Source: Legionellaceae bacterium (GTDB lineage: Bacteria; Pseudomonadota; Gammaproteobacteria; Legionellales; Legionellaceae). Taken from it: a DNA stretch of 35,035 nucleotides. Position numbers and translations under genes: made by a program. Under the pieces are notes generated by a model. It was not told where the DNA came from and did no database searches. It saw only the letters and a list, made by a program, of their open reading frames with translations. The DNA is taken from positions 1 through 35,035 of the forward strand of contig CANJQE010000008.1 in the NCBI GenBank assembly GCA_947476305.1. Direction: 5' to 3'. Positions 18,561-27,156 of this stretch are shown here, in pieces. Position 1 is the first letter of the stretch; every line of letters begins with the position of its first letter.

Positions 18561-19457
18561 ATGGCGCGTATTGGATTTGTAGGATTAGGCCATATGGGTT
18601 TACCAATGGCCACTAATTTGATTAAAGCAGGTCATGAAGTAAGCGGCTATGATTTACAGCAATCCGTTCTAGATCAACTGGCAGCTGTAGGCGGACAAAT
18701 AGCACCTAGCCTACAAGAGCTGGGGCAAAACCATGAAGTGATTATCACCATGTTGCAAAAAGGACAGCAGGTCTTGGATGTATGCACTAAAAATGGAGGC
18801 TTATTTAGCCATGTAAAAGCGGGGTCCTTATTTATCGATTCATCTACTATTGATGTGGCCTCCTCACGTCAAATACATGAGGAAGCAAAAAAACATGGTT
18901 TATTAGTTGTAGATGCTCCTGTATCTGGTGGTGTGGCTGCGGCAACAGCAGGAACATTAACCTTCATGGTAGGCGGTGAGCTTAATGCTTTTCAAAGGGC
19001 TGAGCCTATTCTATCCCTAATGGGAAAAAAGATAATCCATACTGGTAATGCCGGTAGCGGCCAAGTTGCAAAAATCTGTAATAATATGATCCTTGGTATT
19101 TCTATGATCGCTATTTCAGAGGCGTTTACTCTCGCTGAACAATTAGGTCTTCCAGCGCAAAAACTATTTGAAGTAGCCAATAACGCCTCGGGACAATGCT
19201 GGGCTTTAAGTAAATATGTCCCCGTACCTGGCATCTTAGAAAATGTTCCTGCTAATAATGAGTACAAACCAGGCTTTGCTGCCGCGATGATGTTGAAAGA
19301 TTTGGTCTTAAGTCAAAAAGCCGCTCATCAAGCTGAAGTCACTACGCCTTTAGGCGCTAAGGCTACTGAATTATATGAAGATTTAGTGGAACAAGGTCTT
19401 GGCGAAGCCGATTTTTCAGCCATTATTAAATTAATTGCCAAAACAATCGAGGCCTAA
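18561..19457 (+). CDS. mmsB: 3-hydroxyisobutyrate dehydrogenase
   Basis: This enzyme oxidises 3-hydroxyisobutyrate to methylmalonate semialdehyde, the substrate of the preceding MmsA. The protein has 298 residues. The NAD motif IGFVGLGHMGLPMA is at the N-terminus, followed by the family signature for substrate binding APVSGGVAAATAGTLTFMVG near residue 120 and the lysine-bearing GSGQVAKICNNM near 170. I chose the ATG at 18561 because AAGGAG lies just upstream and the Rossmann fold then starts at once; an in-frame upstream start at 18519 would overlap mmsA. One base separates its stop from the next ATG. Confidence 0.95.
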   Translation: MARIGFVGLGHMGLPMATNLIKAGHEVSGYDLQQSVLDQLAAVGGQIAPSLQELGQNHEVIITMLQKGQQVLDVCTKNGGLFSHVKAGSLFIDSSTIDVASSRQIHEEAKKHGLLVVDAPVSGGVAAATAGTLTFMVGGELNAFQRAEPILSLMGKKIIHTGNAGSGQVAKICNNMILGISMIAISEAFTLAEQLGLPAQKLFEVANNASGQCWALSKYVPVPGILENVPANNEYKPGFAAAMMLKDLVLSQKAAHQAEVTTPLGAKATELYEDLVEQGLGEADFSAIIKLIAKTIEA

Positions 19458-19458
19458 T

Positions 19459-21327
19459 ATGAGCACAATGAAGACTTCGCAATTAGCTGAAGAAAGAAAA
19501 GCCTTAGCTGAGTTTTGGGCTAAAATAGCCCAACAAACGGTGGATTGGTTAAAACCCTGGGATACGATACTTAGTGGCGATTTACATCAGGGCAATGTCA
19601 CTTGGTTTTCTGGCGCACAGCTCAATGTGAGTGCTAATTGTCTGGACCGACATTTACCCGATAAAGCCAATCATCCTGCGATTATTTGGGAAAGCGATTC
19701 AGGACAACAAGAAAAAATATTGACCTTTGCTCAACTGCATGAAGAAGTATGTAAAATGAGTAATGTCCTAAAAAAACTCAATGTAAAAAAGGGCGATGTG
19801 GTCAGTATTTATTTACCCATGATTCCTGAAGCCGCCATCGCCATGCTCGCTTGCGCGCGCATTGGAGCTATTCATACGGTAGTATTTGCGGGCTTTTCAG
19901 CGCACGCTCTACGCCAGCGTTTAATGGCTTCCCACAGTACTTGTTTAATTACGGCAGATAGTTTTCAACGTGGCGGTAAAACCGTGGCGATGAAAGAGCA
20001 AGCAGATGAAGCCACCCAGGGTTTAAATTTAAAAACCCTAGTAATTAAACATAGCGCTGACTCTCTAAAGCTTAATAAAAATGAATCTTGGTGGCATGAA
20101 ATAAAAGAACAAGTAGACAGTCAATGTGCTCCAGAAGCTATGGAAGCAGAGGATCCTTTATTTATTTTATACACCTCAGGAAGTACTGGACAACCTAAAG
20201 GAGTGGTTCACACTACTGGAGGCTATTTAGTACAGGCTACTTACACCCATCAATTGATTTTTGCCTGCCAAGCACATGAGGTATTTTGGTGTACCGCCGA
20301 TGTAGGATGGATTACCGGCCACAGTTATGCGGTCTATGGTTCCTTGTCTAACGGTATAAGCAGCTTAATTTTTGAGGGCGTTCCGACTTGGCCCAACGCC
20401 GATAGAAGTTGGCAGATTATAGATAAACATCAGGTCGCTGTTTTTTATACTGCCCCAACAGCCATTCGAGCTTTAATGAAAGCTGGGGATCAATGGTTAG
20501 ATTCCAGCAGCCGCAGCTCCTTACGCCTCTTAGGCAGTGTTGGTGAACCCATTAATCCCGAAGCCTGGCAATGGTATTATCAAAAAGTAGGAAAGATGCG
20601 TTGTCCTATTGTTGACACCTGGTGGCAAACAGAAACAGGGACTATCATGTTAAGTCCCAGAGCAAGTGATTCTAGCTTTAAACCTGGTGCTGCACGACAA
20701 GCAATCCCTGGCATTGTTCCTGTTTTACTCAATGAACAAAATCAAGAAATCTCGGGTGCTGGCGAAGGATTTTTAGCAATTAAATACCCTTGGCCTTCCA
20801 TGGCAAGAACCATCGCAGGGGATCATGCGCGTTATTGCATGACCTATTTATCTAATGGTTATTATATAACTGGTGATGGGGCAAAGCGCGATGAAGAAGG
20901 CGATTATTGGATCACTGGACGTGTAGATGATGTGATTAATGTATCCGGCCATCGTCTTGGTACAGCTGAAATTGAAAGTGCTTTAATTACTCATCCTGCA
21001 GTAGCGGAAGCCGGAGTAGTCGGGATGCCTCATGATTTAAAAGGCCAAGGGATTTATGCTTTTGTCGTCTTGAAACAGCAGGATCATAGCGAGGCCGATC
21101 TATCTGCAGCATTAATTGCTACGGTAAAAGCGGAAATTGGTCCTATTGCAAAACCTGATGTGATTCATTTTGTTAGTGATTTACCGAAAACACGCTCAGG
21201 AAAAATCATGCGCCGAATTTTGCGTAAAATTGCTTGTAAGGAAGTCAGTACGATAGAAGAGCTGGGTGATCTTTCAACTTTGGCTAATCCAAACGCCGTT
21301 CATGAACTACTTCAACACAAAAAATAG
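19459..21327 (+). CDS. acs: Acetyl-CoA synthetase-type acyl-CoA ligase
   Basis: This ATP-dependent ligase makes an acyl-adenylate and then acyl-CoA. The protein is 622 residues, slightly shorter than typical Acs (about 650). The adenylation P-loop is YTSGSTGQPKGVVHTTGGYL. TWWQTETG matches the acetate-specific Acs pocket segment better than the version usual in propionyl-CoA synthetases. GDGAKRDEEGDYWITGRVDD is the hinge region, and PKTRSGKIMRR near the C-terminus holds the catalytic lysine that is acetylated in regulated members. GAGG precedes the ATG, with a second possible ATG four codons later. Its place after mmsA-mmsB suggests a role in short-chain acyl-CoA supply; propionate cannot be excluded as a substrate. 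Confidence 0.88.
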   Translation: MSTMKTSQLAEERKALAEFWAKIAQQTVDWLKPWDTILSGDLHQGNVTWFSGAQLNVSANCLDRHLPDKANHPAIIWESDSGQQEKILTFAQLHEEVCKMSNVLKKLNVKKGDVVSIYLPMIPEAAIAMLACARIGAIHTVVFAGFSAHALRQRLMASHSTCLITADSFQRGGKTVAMKEQADEATQGLNLKTLVIKHSADSLKLNKNESWWHEIKEQVDSQCAPEAMEAEDPLFILYTSGSTGQPKGVVHTTGGYLVQATYTHQLIFACQAHEVFWCTADVGWITGHSYAVYGSLSNGISSLIFEGVPTWPNADRSWQIIDKHQVAVFYTAPTAIRALMKAGDQWLDSSSRSSLRLLGSVGEPINPEAWQWYYQKVGKMRCPIVDTWWQTETGTIMLSPRASDSSFKPGAARQAIPGIVPVLLNEQNQEISGAGEGFLAIKYPWPSMARTIAGDHARYCMTYLSNGYYITGDGAKRDEEGDYWITGRVDDVINVSGHRLGTAEIESALITHPAVAEAGVVGMPHDLKGQGIYAFVVLKQQDHSEADLSAALIATVKAEIGPIAKPDVIHFVSDLPKTRSGKIMRRILRKIACKEVSTIEELGDLSTLANPNAVHELLQHKK

Positions 21328-21334
21328 CTAAATA

Positions 21335-21370
21335 CAGGATGTTGACTGAACTACTTCAGTCAACATCCTG
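21335..21370. terminator. Perfect hairpin shared by the acs and engB 3' ends
   Basis: A perfect 16-base stem (21335-21350 with 21355-21370) has a four-base loop. The engB stop codon lies within it. On the minus strand the hairpin is followed by a T-rich run (complement of AAAAAATAG upstream), so it terminates best in the engB direction; in the acs direction only ATTT follows. A bidirectional terminator is the simplest reading. Confidence 0.75.
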
Positions 21371-21988
21371 ATTTAAGTCCTTTGGCTCATTCCATTCAAA
21401 CCACTGATTAAGCGTGTGAATTAATTCTTCTAAGCCATCTCTTTTTGAAGAAGAAAAGGATTGTACACTGATAAGATGCGAAGCTAATGAGTAATAGTTC
21501 CGTACTTTAATTACCGTATTTTTAGCCTCACTTTTACTCAATTTATCTGATTTTGTAAGCAAAATATGGACAGCTAACTCACGATTTAGAGCCCAATCAG
21601 CCATCATTAGATCTAAGTCTTTAAGTGGATGGCGAATATCCATCAGCAAGATTAAGCCTTTTAAACATTGACGCACTTCTAGATAATGGGCCAGATGCTT
21701 TTGCCATTCTTCTTTAACAGAAATCGCTACTTTAGCATAACCATAACCCGGTAAATCCACTAAACGACGCTCTTCATCTAGCGAAAATAAATTAATTAAT
21801 TGGGTTCTTCCAGGTGTTTTACTAGTACGCGCTAAATTTTTAATCCGAGTTAAACAATTTAAGGCGCTTGATTTACCGGCATTAGAACGACCCGCGAAAG
21901 CCACTTCATAGCCTAAATCATCGGGCAAATGAATAACTCGTGCCGCACTTTTCAAAAATACTGCTTTAGAATAAGGATTGATTAACAT
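21356..21988 (-). CDS. engB: Ribosome-biogenesis GTPase EngB (YihA/YsxC)
   Basis: This essential-type GTPase acts in late assembly of the large ribosomal subunit. The protein has 210 residues, the normal size. The G1 motif GRSNAGKSS is at residues 33-41. [11 protein letters not shown] provides the G2 threonine, DLPGYGYA is the G3 motif typical of this family, and LLTKSDKLS gives G4. The last codons and stop lie in a strong hairpin shared with the convergent acs gene. The gene is divergent from the cytochrome c4 gene, with 190 bases between them. Confidence 0.95.
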   Translation of the reverse strand: MLINPYSKAVFLKSAARVIHLPDDLGYEVAFAGRSNAGKSSALNCLTRIKNLARTSKTPGRTQLINLFSLDEERRLVDLPGYGYAKVAISVKEEWQKHLAHYLEVRQCLKGLILLMDIRHPLKDLDLMMADWALNRELAVHILLTKSDKLSKSEAKNTVIKVRNYYSLASHLISVQSFSSSKRDGLEELIHTLNQWFEWNEPKDLNQDVD

Positions 21989-22178
21989 AGATGATAATTT
22001 TATTTGGGAATTTAACGCTAACAGTGTACCATTAATTTAACAAATTATCCTAGAAAAAGCAGTTCAATCGTAGCGAGAGGCTTTAGTGTGCTGAATTTTA
22101 AAGAGTTTTTCTAGGCTTATATGTCCATTTATCATTCAAGATGCCCTGCCCCTATTTTAAGTTAATTAGCCTTTTATT

Positions 22179-22754
22179 ATGAACAAATTATTTTTTATTC
22201 TTATTCTATTTTCTAGCGTTCTTTTTGCAGAAGATAAACACGTGATCTGTGCAGCCTGCCATGGTCCTAATGGCATTAGCATTAATCCTGAATGGCCTAA
22301 TCTTGCAGGGCAAAATAATCACTACTTCAGCAAACAATTAAGGGATATGAGAATTGGCACTCAACGTAATCCCGCGACTATGGCTGTAATTCTTAATACT
22401 TTAACAGAGCAAGACATAGATGACTTGGCTGAATATTATGCTAAAATGCCTGCAGCACAAGGCGTAACGCCAAAGCAATTTTTAAAAAAGGGAGAACAAC
22501 TCTATAGAGGTGGTGATATAAGTAAACATATTACCGCGTGTATTGCTTGTCATGGTCCTAAAGGAACAGGTAATGCTCAAGCAGGTTTTCCTCAAATTGC
22601 CGGCCAACATGCCAGCTACACTATGGCACAGTTAACTGCGTTTAAAGAGAAAAAGCGAACTAATGATCTAAATCATATTATGCAAGACATTAGTAGTAGA
22701 ATGAGTAAGGAAGATATTGAAGCAGTAGCCCATTATATTGAAGGTTTATATTAA
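22179..22754 (+). CDS. Cytochrome c4-type di-haem protein
   Basis: This is a 191-residue periplasmic electron carrier. A signal peptide (MNKLFFILILFSSVLFAED) precedes two class I cytochrome c domains. Haem sites are CAACH at residues 24-28 and CIACH at 121-125. PEWPNLAGQNNHYFSKQL and FPQIAGQHASYTMAQL are the paired conserved segments after each haem site, and the MAVIL and MQDISSRMS regions can supply methionine axial ligands. Cytochromes c4 usually deliver electrons to terminal oxidases. dsbA follows after nine bases, and disulfide reactions matter for cytochrome c maturation, so the pairing is plausible. Confidence 0.9.
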   Translation: MNKLFFILILFSSVLFAEDKHVICAACHGPNGISINPEWPNLAGQNNHYFSKQLRDMRIGTQRNPATMAVILNTLTEQDIDDLAEYYAKMPAAQGVTPKQFLKKGEQLYRGGDISKHITACIACHGPKGTGNAQAGFPQIAGQHASYTMAQLTAFKEKKRTNDLNHIMQDISSRMSKEDIEAVAHYIEGLY

Positions 22755-22763
22755 GGAACGTGT

Positions 22764-23372
22764 ATGTTAAAAAAATTAATCAGTCTAATACTTTTTATTC
22801 CCAGCTTAGTTTTTGCAGCAGATTTTGTTGAAGGTAAAGACTATCAAGTGGTGGCTGGTGCTTCCATCGAACGCAATAAAACTCCTTTAGTAACTGAGTT
22901 TTTTAGTTACGGTTGCCCTTGGTGTTATCGCATTGAATCCCCATTCAATCAGTGGGCTCTTAGCCTGAATAAAAATGCCAGCATTGATAAAGTAGCTGTG
23001 GTTTTTAAACCAGACTGGGACTTATATGCCAAAGCCTATTATACCGCGAAGACTTTAGCCCTGTCTGATAAATTAAGTCCTCTCTTATTTAAAGCCATTC
23101 AAGATGAAAAAAATCCTTTGAATTCTAAACAAGCGATGATTAATTTCTTTGTCGCTCAAGGAGTGGATAGAGAAATTGCTAAAAGCGCTTTTGAAAACTC
23201 AACTACCATTGATATGCGCGTTAAAAATGGTATGGAGCTCATGGCACATTACCAAGTTAATGCTGTGCCAGCCTTTGTAGTCAATAACAAATACAAAACC
23301 GATTTACAAATGGCGGGAAGTCCTGAGCGTTTATTTGAAATCATGAATTATTTATTAAGAAAATCCGCTTAA
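22764..23372 (+). CDS. dsbA: Periplasmic thiol:disulfide oxidoreductase DsbA
   Basis: This enzyme introduces disulfide bonds into exported proteins. The protein has 202 residues with a signal peptide (MLKKLISLILFIPSLVFA). The active site is CPWC at residues 51-54 within FFSYGCPWCYRIE; E. coli DsbA has CPHC, so the variant residue is Trp rather than His. The cis-proline loop is NAVPAFVVNN near residue 168. A helical insert lies between the two thioredoxin halves, as in DsbA. AAGGA in the gap after the cytochrome stop is the ribosome-binding site, so it shares the cytochrome transcript. Legionella has two DsbA types; length and motif fit the small monomeric DsbA1-like type. Confidence 0.92.
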   Translation: MLKKLISLILFIPSLVFAADFVEGKDYQVVAGASIERNKTPLVTEFFSYGCPWCYRIESPFNQWALSLNKNASIDKVAVVFKPDWDLYAKAYYTAKTLALSDKLSPLLFKAIQDEKNPLNSKQAMINFFVAQGVDREIAKSAFENSTTIDMRVKNGMELMAHYQVNAVPAFVVNNKYKTDLQMAGSPERLFEIMNYLLRKSA

Positions 23373-23383
23373 CTTTTCTCTCT

Positions 23384-23425
23384 AATGAAAGATTGTTTTA
23401 GCAACAGCAAAGACAATCTTTCATT
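23384..23425 (+). terminator. Terminator hairpin after dsbA
   Basis: AATGAAAGATTGT (23384-23396) pairs perfectly with ACAATCTTTCATT (23413-23425) around a 16-base loop, starting 12 bases after the dsbA stop. The downstream T-run is poor, but the position and stem fit a transcript end. Confidence 0.55.
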
Positions 23426-23533
23426 ATACCGCTCACATCTTAACTTAACGTGAATTTCGGATAAGAATAATTATATAAAGGTTGGGCCTTAGCCCATAGC
23501 TATCAGGCTATGATAATATTTACGTACGTGTCG

Positions 23534-23609
23534 TTCCCGCGCAGGCGGGAATCCATCCCTGTTTTAGTACAATACCCGCTCAGAAATGGATCCCCGCCTG
23601 CGCGGGGAA
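23534..23609. repeat. GC-rich inverted repeat in AT-rich surroundings
   Basis: The left arm, TTCCCGCGCAGGCGGGAATC and on to 23556, pairs with 23586-23609 with one bulge and one mismatch. The core CCCGCGCAGGCGGG is itself nearly palindromic. This sequence type (a GTCGTTCCCGCGCAGGCGGG family) recurs as an extragenic repeat in many proteobacterial genomes, as I recall. Its GC content is far above the local background. Confidence 0.8.
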
Positions 23610-23696
23610 GACCTATTTTATTTCAAATGGTATGAAATAATATGAACCCTTAGCCTGGCGGTTATGGGTTTATGACCCAACATCTTGAACCTTGGT

Positions 23697-23756
23697 GGAA
23701 AGCCAGATTTGGCTCAGCTTCTTTTTTGTAGAAGATGGGCCAAATATGGCTTTTCC
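23697..23756. repeat. Hairpin element, copy C, outer-stem relative of copy A
   Basis: Arms 23697-23722 and 23730-23756 pair with a few mismatches around a T-rich loop of about seven bases. The arms carry CAGATTTGGCTCA and GATGGGCCAAATATGG, which match the outer arms of the element at 162-284 (CAGATTTGAGTTCA and GATGAGCCAAATATG). The inner stem and loop of copy A are absent. It ends 24 bases before the ABC ATPase stop codon, in the convergent gap after dsbA. Confidence 0.75.
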
Positions 23757-23779
23757 TTAATTCGGAGCGAATAGCTACC

Positions 23780-25075
23780 TTAAATATTCCCTGGGTTTTC
23801 TAAGCTTAGAATTCCAGTATTAAAATCATAAGCGAATAGTTCTGCATAACGCCCCCAATCAATCATGGTACGTAATACACGCTCGGCCTCTTTATCACTA
23901 AGATAATCTTCTAATTTACTTAAGAAACGCTCTTCAGAAACTCGATGACCCGGTTTTTCATCGAGAATACGGCTAATATAACGAGCTAAAGGAACTTTTT
24001 CTAAAAGTCTTTGCGCAAATAATTGCTTACGCTCTTGCAAATCCGCTTCGTAAAATTGTTTGCCTAAATCGCTTAATTGAATATCCCCGGCTGACACTTT
24101 GGCAAATCCTAAGATTTCTAAAGTTTCCAAAATAGGGAAGAGATCATCAATGTTCATCATCAATTCATCAGCCAATTCAGGCAGGTCAATACGTTCTTCA
24201 AAGGAGGTCATAGTTTCAATAAGACCGGATAATTCCGAAGGTTCAACATCAGGCAAACGATAGCCTAAACCAATTTGACGCTCCCGTTGTGCTCGTTTAG
24301 CTTTTTCTTTAGGACCGGTAGTCATTAAGGTATAAATCTTATCTACTAAAGCCCTAAACTCAGGGGATTCTGGATCTCGGGGTTGCGGTAAGGTAACCGG
24401 CAACTCTGCACGAATATAACCAGGATCATTGCCAAAAATAACGATTCTGTCCGCCAAAGTAGCTGCTTCTTCAATATTATGGGTCACTAACAAAATACCA
24501 TTGGTATTCGTTTTCTTTTCTTTCCACAACTCTAATAAATCCGATTTTAAATTTTCAGCAGTTAATACATCTAAAGCAGAAAAAGGCTCATCCATTAAAA
24601 GTACATCGGGGTTAATCACTAGGGCACGCGCAAAGCCCACACGTTGGCGCATCCCTCCGGATAACTCTTTAGGAAAAGCCGATTCAAAACCATCCAAACC
24701 AATAATATCAATGGCCTCAATAGCTCGATGCCTACGCTCTTCTCGATGAACCCCTTGCGCCTCTAAACCCAGTTCCACATTCTCTAAGACATTTAACCAA
24801 GGCATTAAGGCAAAGGATTGAAACACCATAGCAATTCCAGGCACAGGCCCTATAACAGGAGTACCTCTATAAGTCACGGTACCACTTGAAGGGGCAATCA
24901 ATCCGGCGATAATTCGTAACAAAGTCGATTTACCCGAACCTGATTTACCTAATAAAGCAACAATTTCACCTTCGTGTAACTTAAAGTTTACTTCCTCAAG
25001 AACTAATAAATCCTGAGTAGCTGCTTTCTTAAATGACTTAGTCAAATGTTCAATGGCAATAATAGTATTAGACAT
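23780..25075 (-). CDS. NitT/TauT-type ABC transporter ATPase with C-terminal AAA-associated domain
   Basis: This is a 431-residue ATPase. Walker A is GKSGSGKST at residues 43-51, the ABC signature LSGGMRQR starts at 138, Walker B is LLMDEP at 159-164, and the H-loop is LLVTHN near 200. The first 250 residues resemble NrtD, SsuB and TauB. The remaining 150-180 residues form a helical, acidic domain (ELSGLIETMTSFEERIDLPE, then LADELMMNIDDLFPILETLE), which fits the AAA-associated C-terminal domain found on some of these ATPases. It follows the permease gene with a seven-base gap, so they form one unit. Substrate is unknown. Confidence 0.88.
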   Translation of the reverse strand: MSNTIIAIEHLTKSFKKAATQDLLVLEEVNFKLHEGEIVALLGKSGSGKSTLLRIIAGLIAPSSGTVTYRGTPVIGPVPGIAMVFQSFALMPWLNVLENVELGLEAQGVHREERRHRAIEAIDIIGLDGFESAFPKELSGGMRQRVGFARALVINPDVLLMDEPFSALDVLTAENLKSDLLELWKEKKTNTNGILLVTHNIEEAATLADRIVIFGNDPGYIRAELPVTLPQPRDPESPEFRALVDKIYTLMTTGPKEKAKRAQRERQIGLGYRLPDVEPSELSGLIETMTSFEERIDLPELADELMMNIDDLFPILETLEILGFAKVSAGDIQLSDLGKQFYEADLQERKQLFAQRLLEKVPLARYISRILDEKPGHRVSEERFLSKLEDYLSDKEAERVLRTMIDWGRYAELFAYDFNTGILSLENPGNI

Positions 25076-25082
25076 AAGTATC

Positions 25083-26825
25083 TCAATTAAAATTAAAACG
25101 TTCTTCGGCTAAACGATATAAGGGGCGCCATATTAGATGATTAAATGCCAATACATAGACGCACATCATGGCAGTTCCTAAAGCAATTTTGGGAAAATCT
25201 CCTGCTGTAGTACTCATTTGGATGTATTCCCCTAAGCCGGTTGCTTTTAAAGTGACATTTCCCCAACTGACCAATTCAGCAACAATACTGGCGTTCCACG
25301 CCCCGCCTGCTGCAGTAATAGCGCCGGTAATATAAAAAGGAAAAATACCCGGTAAGGCCAATCGTTTCCACCAAACCCAACCTTTTAAACCAAAATTATC
25401 AGCAGCTAAATAAAGATCACGCGGAATACGCGAAGCTCCGGCTATCACATTAAATAAAATATACCACTGAGTTCCTAAAATCATTAAGGGAGTCAACCAA
25501 ATTTCTACATTCAAATGGAACTCTACAATGGCAATGACAAATAAGGGATAAAATAAATTAGCAGGAAAAGCTGCGAAAAATTGGATAATGGGTTGTATTC
25601 TTTGCGCTATCCGAGGCCTTAAACCTATCCATACACCGACAGGAATCCAGATAAGCGAGCTTAGGGCTACTAAAATAATAATTCGCGTTCCAGTAGCAGC
25701 ACCTAATAGGAACACGTGAATAATATCCCTTACTTTTAATTCAGTAAGGATAAAACGTACTAAAAACCATCCACCGGCAATGATGAAAATTCCAACCCCA
25801 AAACTCCATAGACGATCTATACGTTTTTGCCGTTTAAAATCGATTTCTTTTGTTGCCTTAACCTCAGTAAAACGTAGCCAACGAGCATTGACAAAATATT
25901 CCGTAAATAAGCCAACACTTTGAGTCACTCGTTTCATTAAACGACTTCCTCTAATCAAATCAATTAACCAGGATTGACTCTCTGTTTCATCCGGTGATTG
26001 CTCTACCTTAAACTTTTCCGACCAGGCAATTAAAGGTCGAAATAAAATCTGATCATATAAAAAGATAACGATCATCATGGTTAAAATAGCATAGCCCACT
26101 GCATAAAGGTTTTTTTGCGCAATGGCTAAAGCGATATAGGAGCCAACCCCGGGTAAGCGGATGTTTTGATGCGCTACTGAAATTGCCTCCGAGAGCACTA
26201 CAAAAAACCAACTGGCCGACATAGAAATCATCATATTCCATAATAAACTGGACATAGAAAAAGGAACTTCTACCTTCCAAAAACGTTGCCAAGCAGAAAG
26301 ATGAAACATTGCGGATACTTCTTTTAAATCATGAGGTAAGGTTTTTAATGATTGATAAAACCCAAAAGTCATATTCCATACCTGAGAGCAAAAAATAGCA
26401 AAAATAGAGGCACACTCTGGCCCTAAAAGACTATTAGGGAATAAATGGATAAATCCAGTAACTGTAATAGATAAAAAACTAAGCACAGGAATGGATTGTA
26501 AGATATCAATCGCAGGTATAATAATCTGCTCCGCGCGACGATTTTTAGCAGCTAAAGCACCTACCATAAAAGTAAATAGAATAGAAAAAATTAAAGCAAT
26601 AAACATTCTTAATACGGTACGTAGGGCGTAAAAAGGAAGATTGGAAGGCTCCAATGAAATGGGGAGCTGATCTCCTAATTGATAAGGGGTGGCCATTTGT
26701 GTCCCGGCCCAACCTAAAAAGAATAATAGCGAAAACGTTAAAATAATTAATAAAATGTCCCAACGATTAATAAATCGCCCGACCTTATCAGAATTTACAA
26801 AGTAAAAGCGACTATCACGCAACAT
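25083..26825 (-). CDS. ABC transporter permease, two fused transmembrane domains (NitT/TauT type)
   Basis: This is a 580-residue inner-membrane protein made of two permease modules. The first (residues about 20-270) has several hydrophobic helices and a coupling loop FWKVEVPFSMSSLLWNMMIS. A charged linker (about 270-345) follows. The second module (about 345-580) has a coupling loop WWKRLALPGIFPFYITGAIT. Each loop has the EAA-type pattern with a conserved glycine or serine that contacts the ATPase. The second module resembles the nitrate, taurine and sulfonate permeases. Fusing both halves is unusual in that family, where identical or separate subunits are usual. The ATPase gene follows immediately. 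No periplasmic binding protein gene lies beside it in this window. Confidence 0.88.
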   Translation of the reverse strand: MLRDSRFYFVNSDKVGRFINRWDILLIILTFSLLFFLGWAGTQMATPYQLGDQLPISLEPSNLPFYALRTVLRMFIALIFSILFTFMVGALAAKNRRAEQIIIPAIDILQSIPVLSFLSITVTGFIHLFPNSLLGPECASIFAIFCSQVWNMTFGFYQSLKTLPHDLKEVSAMFHLSAWQRFWKVEVPFSMSSLLWNMMISMSASWFFVVLSEAISVAHQNIRLPGVGSYIALAIAQKNLYAVGYAILTMMIVIFLYDQILFRPLIAWSEKFKVEQSPDETESQSWLIDLIRGSRLMKRVTQSVGLFTEYFVNARWLRFTEVKATKEIDFKRQKRIDRLWSFGVGIFIIAGGWFLVRFILTELKVRDIIHVFLLGAATGTRIIILVALSSLIWIPVGVWIGLRPRIAQRIQPIIQFFAAFPANLFYPLFVIAIVEFHLNVEIWLTPLMILGTQWYILFNVIAGASRIPRDLYLAADNFGLKGWVWWKRLALPGIFPFYITGAITAAGGAWNASIVAELVSWGNVTLKATGLGEYIQMSTTAGDFPKIALGTAMMCVYVLAFNHLIWRPLYRLAEERFNFN

Positions 26826-26910
26826 AGTAACTCACATTATTTTATCGGGTAGAAACAAAGAGTTCCTTATACAACAGGTTTATTCTTTTAATTGAGCATT
26901 AAAATAGGGT

Positions 26911-27033
26911 CAGGACTTAGGAAATGCCAAGGTCGAGGCAAAAAAGTTTTTTAATCAGGTCTTTAGCCATAATAAATGACCGAATTAAAAAACATTTTTA
27001 CCTAAAAAGATTGGGGTTATTTCGTAAGTCCTG
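26911..27033. repeat. MITE-like inverted-repeat element, copy 2
   Basis: This 123-base element begins CAGGACTTAG and ends GTAAGTCCTG, the same ends as copy 1 at 16792-16915, and shares the internal blocks listed there. The central part differs, but TTTTTTAATC and GAATTAAAAAA still pair. No clear target duplication flanks this copy. It lies between divergent genes, like copy 1. Confidence 0.85.
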
Positions 27034-27127
27034 AGCTAATAAAATAGCATAATTAAGCTTTTATCGATACCTCAAAAAAATGAATCCCTGCTAATTATAA
27101 AAAATATCCTTTTTTATGTGTAAAAAA

Positions 27128-27156
27128 TGAACTTTTATAATTTATAAGTGTCTAAT
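27128..27156 (+). promoter_or_regulatory. Probable promoter of the small-RNA candidate
   Basis: TATAAT at 27136-27141 and overlapping TATAAG at 27143-27148 lie 16-28 bases before the first hairpin. TGAACT at 27128 with TCTAAT at 27151 is another possible pairing at 17-base spacing. No strong -35 is seen, so the exact start is uncertain. Confidence 0.45.

Larger units (their letters stand above)
23426..23779. other. Convergent intergenic region with two hairpin repeats
   Basis: Between the dsbA and ABC ATPase 3' ends, after the dsbA hairpin, lie two different hairpin elements (23534-23609 and 23697-23756). No gene is seen. The short sequence between them contains TGGGTTTATGACCCA, a small palindrome. 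Confidence 0.6.
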
